From Mucilaginibacter pedocola (GTDB lineage Bacteria; Bacteroidota; Bacteroidia; Sphingobacteriales; Sphingobacteriaceae), in the NCBI RefSeq assembly GCF_002013915.1, contig NZ_MBTF01000003.1, positions 62,001 to 126,000 of the forward strand: DNA of 64,000 nucleotides, in the 5' to 3' direction. Position numbers and translations under genes: made by a program. The number at the start of each line of letters is the position of its first letter. The stretch's first letter is position 1. The notes below the pieces were generated by a model that saw nothing but the letters and a program-made list of their open reading frames with translations, did not search any database and was not told the DNA's origin. Below are positions 17,604 to 25,868 of the stretch, one piece after another.

Positions 17604-18104
17604 ATGCAACCTAACCCAGCCCTCGAGTTAACCCCTGCAAAGTTTCTTCAGCGCATTACCATCATTCATCTGGCACTTGTAGCCGGGCAGATACTTGTTG
17701 CTATAGTAGCATTGGTGCAAACCGATAAGCTTGTCATCAATGTGCGTTACATGAATGACCCATTGCTATTTGTTGTACCTATTGCCGCTATGGGCGGGTT
17801 TATTGGTAGTAATGTATTGTACAAAAAGAAGATAAGCGAAATAAACCGGAATACCGCGTTGAAAAGTAAACTTACAGCTTATATCACGGTATTCATTATC
17901 AGGATGGCCGTGTTAGAGGGGGCCTCGTTGCTGGGAATCGTTGCTTTTTTGGTGACGGGGCAATTATTGTTCTTGTTGATATCGGCTGCTATCATTATTT
18001 ATTCTGTAGCGCTGCGGCCCACTAAGCAAAAGGTGGAAGATGTTTTGGAGATGGATTTTAAGGAGAAAATGGCATTTGGGCAGGGGGATAGGGTGTTGGA
18101 TTAA
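17604..18104 (+). CDS. Hypothetical membrane protein, four predicted helices
   Basis: A 166-residue protein not recognised beyond its topology. Four hydrophobic segments are visible, near residues 17-37, 52-68, 92-112 and 117-137. The first is followed by a short polar loop and the last by a charged C-terminal tail (KQKVEDVLEMDFKEKMAFG). It starts 57 bases after eutC on the same strand, so it could be read through from the ethanolamine operon, but nothing links it to that pathway. Confidence 0.7.
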   Translation: MQPNPALELTPAKFLQRITIIHLALVAGQILVAIVALVQTDKLVINVRYMNDPLLFVVPIAAMGGFIGSNVLYKKKISEINRNTALKSKLTAYITVFIIRMAVLEGASLLGIVAFLVTGQLLFLLISAAIIIYSVALRPTKQKVEDVLEMDFKEKMAFGQGDRVLD

Positions 18105-18302
18105 TGTTCTGCAAAAAAACAATAGGCATTTATTTTAATATATTACTCTAAATATAGCCCATTGAAGCTACTAATTGCCCCAAGTTATTGAAAATGGATT
18201 TCCAAAGTCTGAGGCATTTATAAAGCTTTAAGGCTAATTAAATGCGATATATTTGCGGCTATATTTACAAAATATATCAACCTCTTTTGAAAAGCATTAC
18301 AA

Positions 18303-19073
18303 ATGAATCTATCATTACTATATAAACCTTTACGTTTGGTTGAGAGAGTTGCACTTGAAATAAAACGTAATCGCCGTTTCAAAAAGCTAAAAGGTACGCC
18401 AGCGGCAACTCTTGGTTTAGGGCATATCGATTCGATGGAACTTTTGGAAATTGTTCGGGATAATGCTGCGCCTACTTTACGGTTCAATATTTTCGATGTT
18501 GGAAGTAATGTCGGTACATGGACTTTGTTAGCTAAGGCGATTTTCCCAAATGCCAGAATAGATGCCTTCGAACCGCTGCAGGATCAAAATTTGCAATTTG
18601 AGGAAAATTGCAAGCGATTGGATAACATATATCTACACAAATTTTGTTTGGGTAGCGAGGAAGCAGCGGGGATAATTAACGTCTCCAGTTACCCTGATTC
18701 GTCAAGCTTGCTTGAAGCAACACCGCTTGAATTTGAACACTTCAAAATAAAAAAGGAAAGTGAGCTTTCAGTTGAAGTAAAACGCCTTTCGGGCTTAATT
18801 GATAACAGCACTGTGCCCTTACCGGATCTTATTAAACTTGATGTACAGGGGTTTGAATTGGAGGTTTTAAAAGGGTTGGGGGAATATCTAAATTCAATAA
18901 GCTATGTCATTTGCGAAGTATCATTTAAGGAATATTACTACGGCCAACCTCAATTTTTAGAAATCGCCAATTATCTTGCTGCTTACAATATACAGTTGTT
19001 TGCATTTGGTAACAATACACCCACAGGTACTGAGTTGAATCAAATAGACGTTTTGTTTAAGCGCCGTAATTAG
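18303..19073 (+). CDS. FkbM-family SAM-dependent methyltransferase
   Basis: A 256-residue class I methyltransferase. The SAM-binding motif I is FNIFDVGSNVGTW near residues 60-72, an acidic strand-2 end follows in IDAFEPL, and the FkbM-type LIKLDVQGFELEVLKGL block is near 178-195. Family members O-methylate sugars or polyketides; here the acceptor is unknown. It is flanked by about 200 bases of AT-rich spacer on each side and stands alone, with lower GC than its neighbours, compatible with acquisition as a single gene. Confidence 0.88.
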   Translation: MNLSLLYKPLRLVERVALEIKRNRRFKKLKGTPAATLGLGHIDSMELLEIVRDNAAPTLRFNIFDVGSNVGTWTLLAKAIFPNARIDAFEPLQDQNLQFEENCKRLDNIYLHKFCLGSEEAAGIINVSSYPDSSSLLEATPLEFEHFKIKKESELSVEVKRLSGLIDNSTVPLPDLIKLDVQGFELEVLKGLGEYLNSISYVICEVSFKEYYYGQPQFLEIANYLAAYNIQLFAFGNNTPTGTELNQIDVLFKRRN

Positions 19074-19249
19074 GGATGAAAGTTCCAGTTAGGATACTTA
19101 CCGTTGCCTGTTTATTGCGAATTGCCCAAAAGCGATTCGCCGGTTGTATGTGGTACAAATTATTGATGATATTGTGTTAAACAACTATGTCTAAATCGGT
19201 AAAAGAGATATAAAGGTTTGCTTATGAACTGGCGTAAATTTTAAACTAC

Positions 19250-19822
19250 ATGTACCCCGAACTTCTTGCCCATATTAAACGCTACATCAGCCTCACGCCG
19301 GAAGAAGAGGAGATGCTGTGTGCCCGCATGGAGCTTAAAAAGTTTAAGAAGAAAACCATGATACTGGAGCCTGGCAAGCACTGCGCCGGTAATTATTTTG
19401 TTCTAAGAGGACTGTTGCGCCAATATTTGGTCAATAGCAAACTAAACGAGCAAATTATCCAGTTCGCGTTAGAAGGTTGGTGGATAGCCGACCAGGACAG
19501 CTTGCTGAACAAGATTCCCGCTACTACGTATATACAAACAATAGAGGAGAGCCACGTGCTTTTACTGCATGAGAAAGACAGGATAGAACTCTTTCAAAAA
19601 ATACCCGCACTGGAAAGCTACTTCCGCATTATGATGCAAAAATCGTTTATTGCTGCCCAGCGTCGCGTGAGTTATATCTTTAACCAAAACGATGAAGAGC
19701 GCTACCGATACTTCAGCAGCCTGTTCCCGGGCTTTGTGCAGCGCATACCGCAATATATGCTGGCATCGTACCTTGGCTTTACACCGCAGTTTTTAAGTAG
19801 GTTACGGGCTAAAAAGGTTTAG
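19250..19822 (+). CDS. Crp/Fnr-family transcriptional regulator
   Basis: A 190-residue regulator with an N-terminal cyclic-nucleotide-binding-type beta-roll (about 25-115, including GNYFVLRGLLRQYL) and a short C-terminal helix-turn-helix (IPQYMLASYLGFTPQFLSRL near 163-182). This short form is common in Bacteroidota, where effectors are mostly unknown. The phosphate-binding arginine/serine cassette of true cAMP receptors is not evident, so cAMP binding is doubtful. It lies 309 bases upstream of an AhpD-like gene on the same strand and may control it; an inverted repeat in that gap is a candidate operator. Confidence 0.85.
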   Translation: MYPELLAHIKRYISLTPEEEEMLCARMELKKFKKKTMILEPGKHCAGNYFVLRGLLRQYLVNSKLNEQIIQFALEGWWIADQDSLLNKIPATTYIQTIEESHVLLLHEKDRIELFQKIPALESYFRIMMQKSFIAAQRRVSYIFNQNDEERYRYFSSLFPGFVQRIPQYMLASYLGFTPQFLSRLRAKKV

Positions 19823-20131
19823 TTTGTTTAGGCTGGTTAATTTCACCGCGTATACTGAGGTAAAAACATGGGGGGGCTGAGTTTTGCAAACTCAATTAAG
19901 CCTACACGTGAAAATTTAAACTAATTACCACAATAACTCATTAATCCATTTACAAATCTCTGTGCCTCTCTGCAGGTTGCTGTCGCTCGGTGATTAGCCC
20001 CCCCCCCGCAAATCAAATTCGTGAAATTAGTTTTAATTAGAAAAATTCGTGTTCCCCCGTTTTCTTAAACTCAGTTCATTTTTTGAGACGTCTCTTATCC
20101 CCAACTTTGTCTCAACAAAAACAATAAGAAA
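19823..20131. other. Intergenic spacer with C10 tract
   Basis: A 309-base gap with no credible gene. It contains a run of ten C at 19998-20007, a run of G near 19870, AT-rich segments, and the inverted repeat listed separately. Confidence 0.6.
20083..20115. promoter_or_regulatory. Candidate operator: TTGAGAC-n19-GTCTCAA
   Basis: Perfect 7-base inverted repeat (20083-20089 and 20109-20115), with a nested palindrome GAGACGTCTC at 20085-20094, ending 16 bases before the AhpD-like gene. A promoter-like CAACTTTG overlaps the second arm. Its use by the upstream Crp/Fnr regulator is inference. Confidence 0.4.
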
Positions 20132-20575
20132 ATGAGCAGATTAAAATTAAACACCGCAGAACCCGCCGCCTATAATGCCATGTTAGGTTTAGAAAAATAT
20201 ATGGCAGGCAGCATTTTATCACCAAAACATAAAGAGCTGATCAAAATTCGTGCATCGCAAATAAATGGCTGTGCTTTTTGTATTGATATGCACACTCGTG
20301 ATGCGCGCAAACTGGGCGAGACCGAACAACGTATTTATGCCTTGAACGCCTGGCGGGATACCAACTTTTTCGACGAGCAGGAGCAAGCCATACTGGCTCT
20401 TACCGAAGAAGTTACATTGATAGCCGGCAAGCACGTATCTAACGAAACCTATGACCGCGCCGCTTCGGTACTCGGGGAGAAATACTTGGCACAGGTATTA
20501 ATGGCCATAATCATTATCAATGCCTGGAACAGGATAGGTATTACCACTGAGTTAATGCCGGAGTTGCAGAAATAA
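20132..20575 (+). CDS. AhpD-like alkylhydroperoxidase / carboxymuconolactone decarboxylase-family protein
   Basis: A 147-residue alpha-helical protein of the CMD/AhpD superfamily. The redox motif C-A-F-C is at 47-50, followed by IDMHTRDA with His54, the arrangement of the AhpD active site. Such proteins reduce peroxides or pass electrons to peroxiredoxins. The gene follows a Crp/Fnr-type regulator, a pairing often seen in Bacteroidota. The frame is complete and no partner peroxiredoxin is in view. Confidence 0.88.
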   Translation: MSRLKLNTAEPAAYNAMLGLEKYMAGSILSPKHKELIKIRASQINGCAFCIDMHTRDARKLGETEQRIYALNAWRDTNFFDEQEQAILALTEEVTLIAGKHVSNETYDRAASVLGEKYLAQVLMAIIIINAWNRIGITTELMPELQK

Positions 20576-20842
20576 AACGAATGTATCGGGTGAATATGAA
20601 TTTCACGAATTGAGGAGAATTTTCGCAAATGTGGGGCAGCAAATATTAGGTTGTGCCGCTCTGAGGCGATGAAGCTTGTCAAGATTGGTGAAATTCTTAT
20701 TTATTCCCTTGCGTTTTTACGGTAAGACTTTCTCACATATCCTAAACGGCTGGTTAGGCACATTTTTTGAACGCTGAAAGGGTAGATAATAAACATCTGC
20801 CCCTAAAACAACGTAGAATAGGGCAGAAGCAATTTTAATAAT

Positions 20843-22051
20843 ATGCATACTACCCCGATGCCCCAAAACGAGATGGGCCGCATTATCAGCCTGTCCGACT
20901 ACGACCTTGATTACACCAGTTTTCAGGATACGTTTAAGGACTTGGCCAAACTGGCGGCCAAAGTTGCCGGTACTTCTATCTCGCTGGTAAACTTGATAGA
21001 TACCTTTACACAATGGACCATCACCAACCATGGGTTGGACATTGACCAGATGCCGCGCGAGGATTCGGTTTGCCAATACACTATATCCGTGCCCGAGCCG
21101 CATTTTGAGGTTAAAGATCTTACGGTTGATGACCGTTTTAAAGACAAATTTTACGTGGTTGACGACCCCAACCTGCGTTATTATTTCGGCATTCCTCTTA
21201 AAACAGATGAAGGTTATAACCTTGGTGCGCTTTGCGTTTTAGACAAGGACCTTAAAACTTTGCCACCCGAGAAGATAGAGATGCTGAAAATAATTGCTGA
21301 TGAAATTGTGAACCGGCTAAAAACGCATAAAACCATAACCGGGCTTAAAAGCAAATTGCATGATGCTGTTGAAACCAAAAAGAAAGTGGCGCACGATATA
21401 CGTGGCCCGCTGGGCGGTATAATAGGGCTGGCACAGGTTATCAGTGAACAGGGACACGAAAACGAGATAGATGAAGTATTAGAATTTATTAACCTGATAC
21501 AACGCAGCGGCCGCTCTTTATTGGAATTGGCCGACGAAATATTGAGCACCGATTTGCCTAAAACTAAAGAACTTAAGACCGATGAATTTAACCTCATTGT
21601 TTTTAAGGATAAACTGGAAAAGCTATACACGCCGCAAGCCATCAATAAGAAGATCGGTTTCGTTATCAATACTTCGGTAAACTCATCTACCATTCCGTTC
21701 AGCAAGAACAAATTGCTGCAAATTACGGGCAACCTGATATCGAATGCCATGAAATTTACGCCTGTAAACGGCAAAATAACGGTTGACTTAAGCCTGAAGG
21801 TTGAAGAAACACAAAACCTGTTGCAGATAAACGTAACCGATACCGGCGTAGGATTGAATCAAGAGGCGATTGACACTATCCTGAAAGGTAAAGCAACGTC
21901 TACAGATGGCACCAGCGGCGAAGTCGGCTATGGTTTTGGTTTGGCGTTGGTGAAACATTTAGTCGACACGCTAAAAGGAACCATGCATATTTACTCTCAG
22001 CCGGGGCAGGGGGCAAATTTCGAGATACTGTTACCTCAGGCACAGGTTTAA
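20843..22051 (+). CDS. GAF-domain sensor histidine kinase
   Basis: A 402-residue soluble kinase without membrane segments. An N-terminal GAF domain (about 25-165) resembles those that begin with a conserved INLID and end with GALCVLDK. The dimerisation helix carries the phospho-accepting His in KKVAHDIRGPLGG near residue 185. The ATPase domain shows the N box NLISNAMKFTP, the G1 box TDTGVGL and the G2 box GYGFGLALV. No response regulator is adjacent, so it is an orphan kinase. The ligand of the GAF domain is unknown. Confidence 0.9.
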   Translation: MHTTPMPQNEMGRIISLSDYDLDYTSFQDTFKDLAKLAAKVAGTSISLVNLIDTFTQWTITNHGLDIDQMPREDSVCQYTISVPEPHFEVKDLTVDDRFKDKFYVVDDPNLRYYFGIPLKTDEGYNLGALCVLDKDLKTLPPEKIEMLKIIADEIVNRLKTHKTITGLKSKLHDAVETKKKVAHDIRGPLGGIIGLAQVISEQGHENEIDEVLEFINLIQRSGRSLLELADEILSTDLPKTKELKTDEFNLIVFKDKLEKLYTPQAINKKIGFVINTSVNSSTIPFSKNKLLQITGNLISNAMKFTPVNGKITVDLSLKVEETQNLLQINVTDTGVGLNQEAIDTILKGKATSTDGTSGEVGYGFGLALVKHLVDTLKGTMHIYSQPGQGANFEILLPQAQV

Positions 22052-22082
22052 ACACCCTGCAATTCGGCCACTAAGCATTTAT

Positions 22083-22114
22083 GCAACACGGACATAGTAA
22101 CATGCCTGTGTTGC
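22083..22114. terminator. Putative shared terminator hairpin
   Basis: Arms 22083-22095 and 22102-22114 pair with two imperfect positions, located between the convergent kinase gene and the DUF gene that ends at 22116. The T-tract is weak. Confidence 0.4.
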
Positions 22115-22115
22115 G

Positions 22116-22460
22116 TTATTTAAACTTAGAGATATGTTTGGTTTTGATAGACAGCACCATGCTTTTTCCAAGTGATATTTTCACGTTTCGGCCTTGCAGT
22201 AAGGGTTTCGCGCGCTCATCGGTAGTGAGTATTTCATAAAGGTCGCGCGCTACGGCAGAGCCGCTGATGTTATTAGTGGCTTTGCCGTTCTCCATTTCTA
22301 AATTGAAAGTGTAGCCGCTTTTGCCGCGATCGCCCGCCGAATCAAAATCTATGGCATCCAGGTTTAGCGTTTGTTCGGTTTCGGCACTGGCTTTAAGGCG
22401 CATGCGTATAACCGGTAAGTATTTATTCCAGGCTTTTTGGTATTTCTTCTCTAAACTCAT
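22116..22460 (-). CDS. Hypothetical protein
   Basis: A 114-residue basic protein not assigned to a family. It starts MSLEKKYQKAWNKYLP and alternates charged helices with beta-prone segments such as KSGYTFNLEMENGK. It has no signal peptide or membrane segment, so it is likely cytosolic. It is convergent with the histidine kinase, and no functional link is visible. Confidence 0.65.
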   Translation of the reverse strand: MSLEKKYQKAWNKYLPVIRMRLKASAETEQTLNLDAIDFDSAGDRGKSGYTFNLEMENGKATNNISGSAVARDLYEILTTDERAKPLLQGRNVKISLGKSMVLSIKTKHISKFK

Positions 22461-22642
22461 GGGGTAAAGGTAACAATGTATAGGCAGCTATTGCCAACAA
22501 ATTAATATTTGCTGTACCGGAAAGCATCATGCCTGTTGGCGCGACTATTGTGTCGTGGTAACACTTTTAATACAAACTTTGCTGCTATCAATAAAGTGAT
22601 AACTTTGGTTTCAACCAAATTATCCAAAACCAATTAACATTT

Positions 22643-23578
22643 ATGGAAAAGCATTACTTAAGCAGGCGCAGCTTTATAGGTGGCGGCGCTATTGCTGCCA
22701 CGGCGTTTTTATTGTCAAGGTCGGCATTTGCAGGAGCTACTTTAAAGTCGGCCGGTAAACCCAACTCGCTGGTTAATGGCGTGCAAATAGGCGTTATCAC
22801 TTATTCGTTTCGTAGCATGCCGGGTACCGCCGAAGACCTGCTGAAGTATTGTATCGACTGCAATATCAACGCGATCGAACTGATGGGTGACGCTGCCGAA
22901 GCTTATGCAGGTGCGCCAAAGCGCGCGCAGGGCGAAGACTGGGCTACATTTGCCCCCAAAATGGCCGAATGGCGCGCTGCTGCGTCTATGGATAAATTTG
23001 AAGAGTTGCGCAGGATGTATAAAGACGCCGGTGTGAACATCTATGCCTGGAAACCAAATGCCCTCGGTAAAAAGAATACCGATGCCGAAATTGAATACGC
23101 CTTTAAAGCCGGGAAGGCACTGGGTGCCAATCATGTTACCGTAGAACTGCCCGACGATGAACAAACCAAACGCCTTGGCGACTTGGCTGCTAAGCACAAA
23201 ATGATGGTAGGCTACCATGCTCATACACAGGCCACGCCCACGCTTTAGGATACGGCCTTAAGTCAATCTGAATACAATGGTATCAACCTCGATATTGGCC
23301 ACTATGCCTCAGGAACAAGCAGCAGCCCCGTGCCATTTATTGAGAAGTACCACAAGCGCATCACCAGTATGCATATAAAAGACCGTAAGTTTCATGATGG
23401 TCCCAACGCTCCATGGGGACAAGGTGATACCCCGATAAAGGAAGTAATGGCGTTAATGAAAGCCAATAAGTATAAGTTCCCCGCCACTATCGAACTGGAG
23501 TATAACCTCCCCGCCGGCTCGGATGCCGTGAAGGAAGTGAAGGTTTGCCGGGAGTATTTGGTGCAGGCATTGAGCTAA
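22643..23578 (+). pseudogene. Sugar phosphate isomerase/epimerase (xylose-isomerase-like TIM barrel), interrupted by in-frame TAG
   Basis: The first 201 codons encode a Tat-type signal (SRRSFIGGG then a hydrophobic stretch) and the N-terminal two thirds of a TIM-barrel isomerase, ending at TAG 23246-23248. The same frame then continues without shift to 23578, encoding a typical barrel end (GINLDIGHY, MHIKDRKFHDG). The context HAHTQATPTL-stop-DTAL strongly suggests that the stop replaced a tryptophan codon (TGG to TAG). The full frame would be 311 residues, normal for the family. This is either a real nonsense mutation or a base-call error; the downstream part has no good start of its own. Confidence 0.85.
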
Positions 23579-23596
23579 GCCAGCTGCAATAAAAAA

Positions 23597-23620
23597 GGGA
23601 GTTACCGATCGGCAACTCCC
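23597..23620. terminator. Bidirectional Rho-independent terminator
   Basis: Stem GGGAGTT (23597-23603) with AACTCCC (23614-23620), extended inside by CCGATCGG, with A-run before and T-run after. It separates the convergent isomerase and OmpA genes. Confidence 0.8.
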
Positions 23621-23645
23621 TTTTCGTTAACAAATAAAACAGCTA

Positions 23646-24170
23646 TTACTGTTTTGTAATTTCTACACGGCGGTTAAGCACGCGGCCTTCTTCAGTTTTG
23701 TTGTCGGCAATTGGCTTGCTTTCGCCCCAGCCTTTTACAACCAAATTATCGGCGCTGATGCCGCTGTTGGTTAAGTACAGTTTTACTGCAGTAGCGCGCT
23801 CTACAGAAAGCTCCATGTTATGTTGCTCGGTACCTTCGGCAGATGCGTTGCCATTTAATGTGAATTTAACCGAAAGGTCTTTCTTCATTTCAGCAACGGC
23901 TTTATCCAAAATTGGGTAAGCTTCGGTTTTCAGGATACCTGAGTTAAACTCGAATTGAATTTTGCTGAAGTTGTAATCCGGTGGCGCTGGTGCCGGTGTA
24001 GTTTCTGCCGGGGCAGGAGCTGGTGCAGGCGCAGGTGCCGGAGCTGGTTTTGGCGCTTCAGCAACAGGTGCCGGTGGGGCAACTACAGCTTTCTTTGATT
24101 TACACGCCGGGAATAATACAGCAGCCGATAAAATTGAGGCCGCAAGAACGGTTGTTTTGAATAGTTTCAT
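23646..24170 (-). CDS. OmpA-family lipoprotein with proline-alanine linker
   Basis: A 174-residue outer-membrane lipoprotein that binds peptidoglycan. It has a signal peptide ending in a lipobox (LFPAC, Cys22) and a long Pro-Ala repeat linker of about residues 33-64, then an OmpA C-terminal domain. The peptidoglycan-binding pattern is seen in NGNASAEGTEQHNMELSVER and in GWGESKPIADNKTEEGRVLNRRVEI. It resembles Pal-type proteins in layout, but the linker is unusually long and repetitive. It stands alone, with a 529-base upstream gap. Confidence 0.9.
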   Translation of the reverse strand: MKLFKTTVLAASILSAAVLFPACKSKKAVVAPPAPVAEAPKPAPAPAPAPAPAPAETTPAPAPPDYNFSKIQFEFNSGILKTEAYPILDKAVAEMKKDLSVKFTLNGNASAEGTEQHNMELSVERATAVKLYLTNSGISADNLVVKGWGESKPIADNKTEEGRVLNRRVEITKQ

Positions 24171-24699
24171 ACTTCGATAGGGTTTCCGTAAAAGTATAAA
24201 ACGTTCGTAAATTATGCATTATTGTTTTCGATAAAGTATATATCGGAGTTATAGCCTTCTTATTAAGTGCTTATATTAAGTATTATAAATTGATAATAAG
24301 CTAATTAACTCTTATTTCGTTCGTTCGGTCTGTGAGGGATTTGAATATTAACAGTTGCTTTACGTAGGCTAAATATGATTTGGGGTGGCTTTTTAATGTC
24401 GGAAACACTCACCTGTCGGGTCATAATAAATAATAGACCAACCGGGGGACTTAAATATTCTATATTTATTATAGTGATATACAATATCAAAACTATTGCT
24501 ACAAAAGTTATTGTAGTAGTGCGGTTTCTATGAAATCATCCCATTATTTAGCTTCGGTTACACTCTCTTCCTATTTCCTGATCATCGTTGCACAGCAAAT
24601 TTATAAATCGTACCTTTGCGGCATTATTTGGCTGGGCTGATGGAGTGCTTATCTGTCTCATTTTCAAATGGTAATTTAAATTTAACGCAGAGATAACAG
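24171..24699. other. Long AT-rich intergenic region
   Basis: A 529-base gap between two divergent genes. The only clear signal is the promoter at 24588-24618. A 61-codon minus-strand frame (24305-24490) has no coding character and is not called. No hairpin RNA could be supported. Confidence 0.6.
24588..24618 (+). promoter_or_regulatory. Promoter of the J-KTSC gene
   Basis: TTG at 24588-24590, a 20-base spacer, and TACCTTTG at 24611-24618 match the Bacteroidota -33/-7 consensus. The inferred leader is about 75 bases. Confidence 0.6.
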
Positions 24700-25149
24700 A
24701 TGAAAAAGATAACAGATTACCGCAGGCTTTTAGGCGTTACCGAAAATGCTGAACTGCAGGAACTAAAAATGGTTTACCGCGGCCTAATGAAAACCTGGCA
24801 CCCGGATAAGTTTCAGCATAGCGAAGAGGAGAAAGCAGATGCCGAAGAAAAAAGCAAGGCTTTTATTGAAGCCTATCATTTTTTGGTAAGCATAGCTCCC
24901 GAAACTCGTAACCAAACCATAGCCGAATACACTGCGACTACCACACAATCGAACATTGCTGATTTTGAGTACAAATCGCAGGTACTTAAAGTATGGTTTT
25001 TAGATGGTGCCGAATACGAATACTTTGGCGTACCACGCGCTGTTTACGTAAAGCTGGTAAATGCCGATTCGCCGGGCCGTTTTGCACGCAGGCATATTTT
25101 TAACGAATACATATACCGCAGCGTAAGCAAACTGGTGGCCAGCGCCTAA
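24700..25149 (+). CDS. J-domain protein with C-terminal KTSC domain
   Basis: A 149-residue two-domain protein. The N-terminal J domain (about 5-65) has the HPD tripeptide at 34-36 in KTWHPDKF, needed to stimulate Hsp70 ATPase. The C-terminal part (about 85-145) matches the KTSC domain pattern: a short strand ending LKVWFLDG, then YEYFGVP, a helix VYVKLVNADSPGRF and a final IYRSV. KTSC domains are often linked to RNA- or nucleic-acid-related proteins, but the role is not established. It is probably a specialised DnaK co-chaperone; the main DnaJ is at 61.5-62.7 kb. Confidence 0.85.
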   Translation: MKKITDYRRLLGVTENAELQELKMVYRGLMKTWHPDKFQHSEEEKADAEEKSKAFIEAYHFLVSIAPETRNQTIAEYTATTTQSNIADFEYKSQVLKVWFLDGAEYEYFGVPRAVYVKLVNADSPGRFARRHIFNEYIYRSVSKLVASA

Positions 25150-25160
25150 GCAAAATTACC

Positions 25161-25514
25161 TTAATTTAACTGGCCAAGTATATGCCCGGCTACTTGTTGC
25201 TGATCGGCCGAGGATAGTTTTTCGCCAAGGTAGCTCCAGTTACCTTGTTCGCAAATGCTTATTTCGCCCAGGTGGTCTTTTTGGTTAATGTTATCCAGCC
25301 CGGGCAGGTTGTCGCCAATTTCGCCGGCAATGCTCAGGTGGTTAAAAATGCTGTCGTTTTTTTCTTTAGAGCGGTAGATGGCATACACGGGCGCATTTTC
25401 GCAGTTGGCATGGCTGGTATTCATCGGCTCAAAATAAACATGAAGCGTTTTGCCCTTATCGGTAGTAAAACTTAAAGATGGGATGTTGAGGTGGTTTGCG
25501 GTTGCGTATTCCAT
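25161..25514 (-). CDS. Hypothetical protein
   Basis: A 117-residue acidic protein not assigned to a family. No signal peptide or membrane helix is visible. It starts MEYATANHLNIPSL and contains two Cys residues (in HANCENAP and ISICEQG). It is convergent with the J-KTSC gene, 11 bases apart. Coding character is supported by length and codon usage like that of its neighbours. Confidence 0.6.
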   Translation of the reverse strand: MEYATANHLNIPSLSFTTDKGKTLHVYFEPMNTSHANCENAPVYAIYRSKEKNDSIFNHLSIAGEIGDNLPGLDNINQKDHLGEISICEQGNWSYLGEKLSSADQQQVAGHILGQLN

Positions 25515-25600
25515 AGCTGTTAGTTTTATACTATAAAGTACAATCGTTAGCTATAAATGGTTCTTAAAAATTACAAAAAGCTGACCACCGCAAAATAAAA

Positions 25601-25626
25601 GGCCCCGCTTGTTTAAAAGCAGGGCC
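25601..25626 (-). terminator. Terminator of tRNA-Arg
   Basis: Arms 25601-25610 and 25617-25626 pair at 9 of 10 positions (GGCCCCGCTT with AAGCAGGGCC). On the minus strand the stem is followed by TTTTATTTT, just downstream of the tRNA. Confidence 0.75.
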
Positions 25627-25630
25627 TTTG

Positions 25631-25702
25631 TGCTTCCGATGAGATTCGAACTCATATCAACGGCTTCGGAGACCATTATTCTATCCATTGAACTACGGAA
25701 AC
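25631..25702 (-). tRNA. tRNA-Arg (anticodon CCG)
   Basis: Seventy-two bases fold as a tRNA on the minus strand. The acceptor stem GTTTCCG pairs with CGGAAGC, and the discriminator base is A. The D arm contains the GTTCAATGGATAGAAT pattern. The anticodon stem ATGGT/GCCGT closes the loop CTCCGAA, giving anticodon CCG (reads CGG). The T arm is ATGAG-TTCGAAT-CTCAT. CCA is not encoded. A terminator follows directly. Confidence 0.93.
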
Positions 25703-25868
25703 AATGCGGCGCAAATATAGGATAATTATGTTAGTCGTGTCACGTCATCCTGAACTTGTTTCAAGACCCCATCATACATTTCCACTATGCATTTCTGCTG
25801 TTCATGTTCATTACCTGCCGTGTGGGGTTCCGAAATAAATTCGGAATGACGCGTAGGGGAGTCGATGC

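Noticed and set aside
23249..23578. Independent small gene for the second half of the isomerase
   Set aside because: It has no ribosome site or proper N-terminus; it continues the same frame after the TAG, so one interrupted gene is the better explanation.
24305..24490. 61-codon minus-strand reading frame
   Set aside because: AT-rich spacer, no ribosome site, no recognisable domain.
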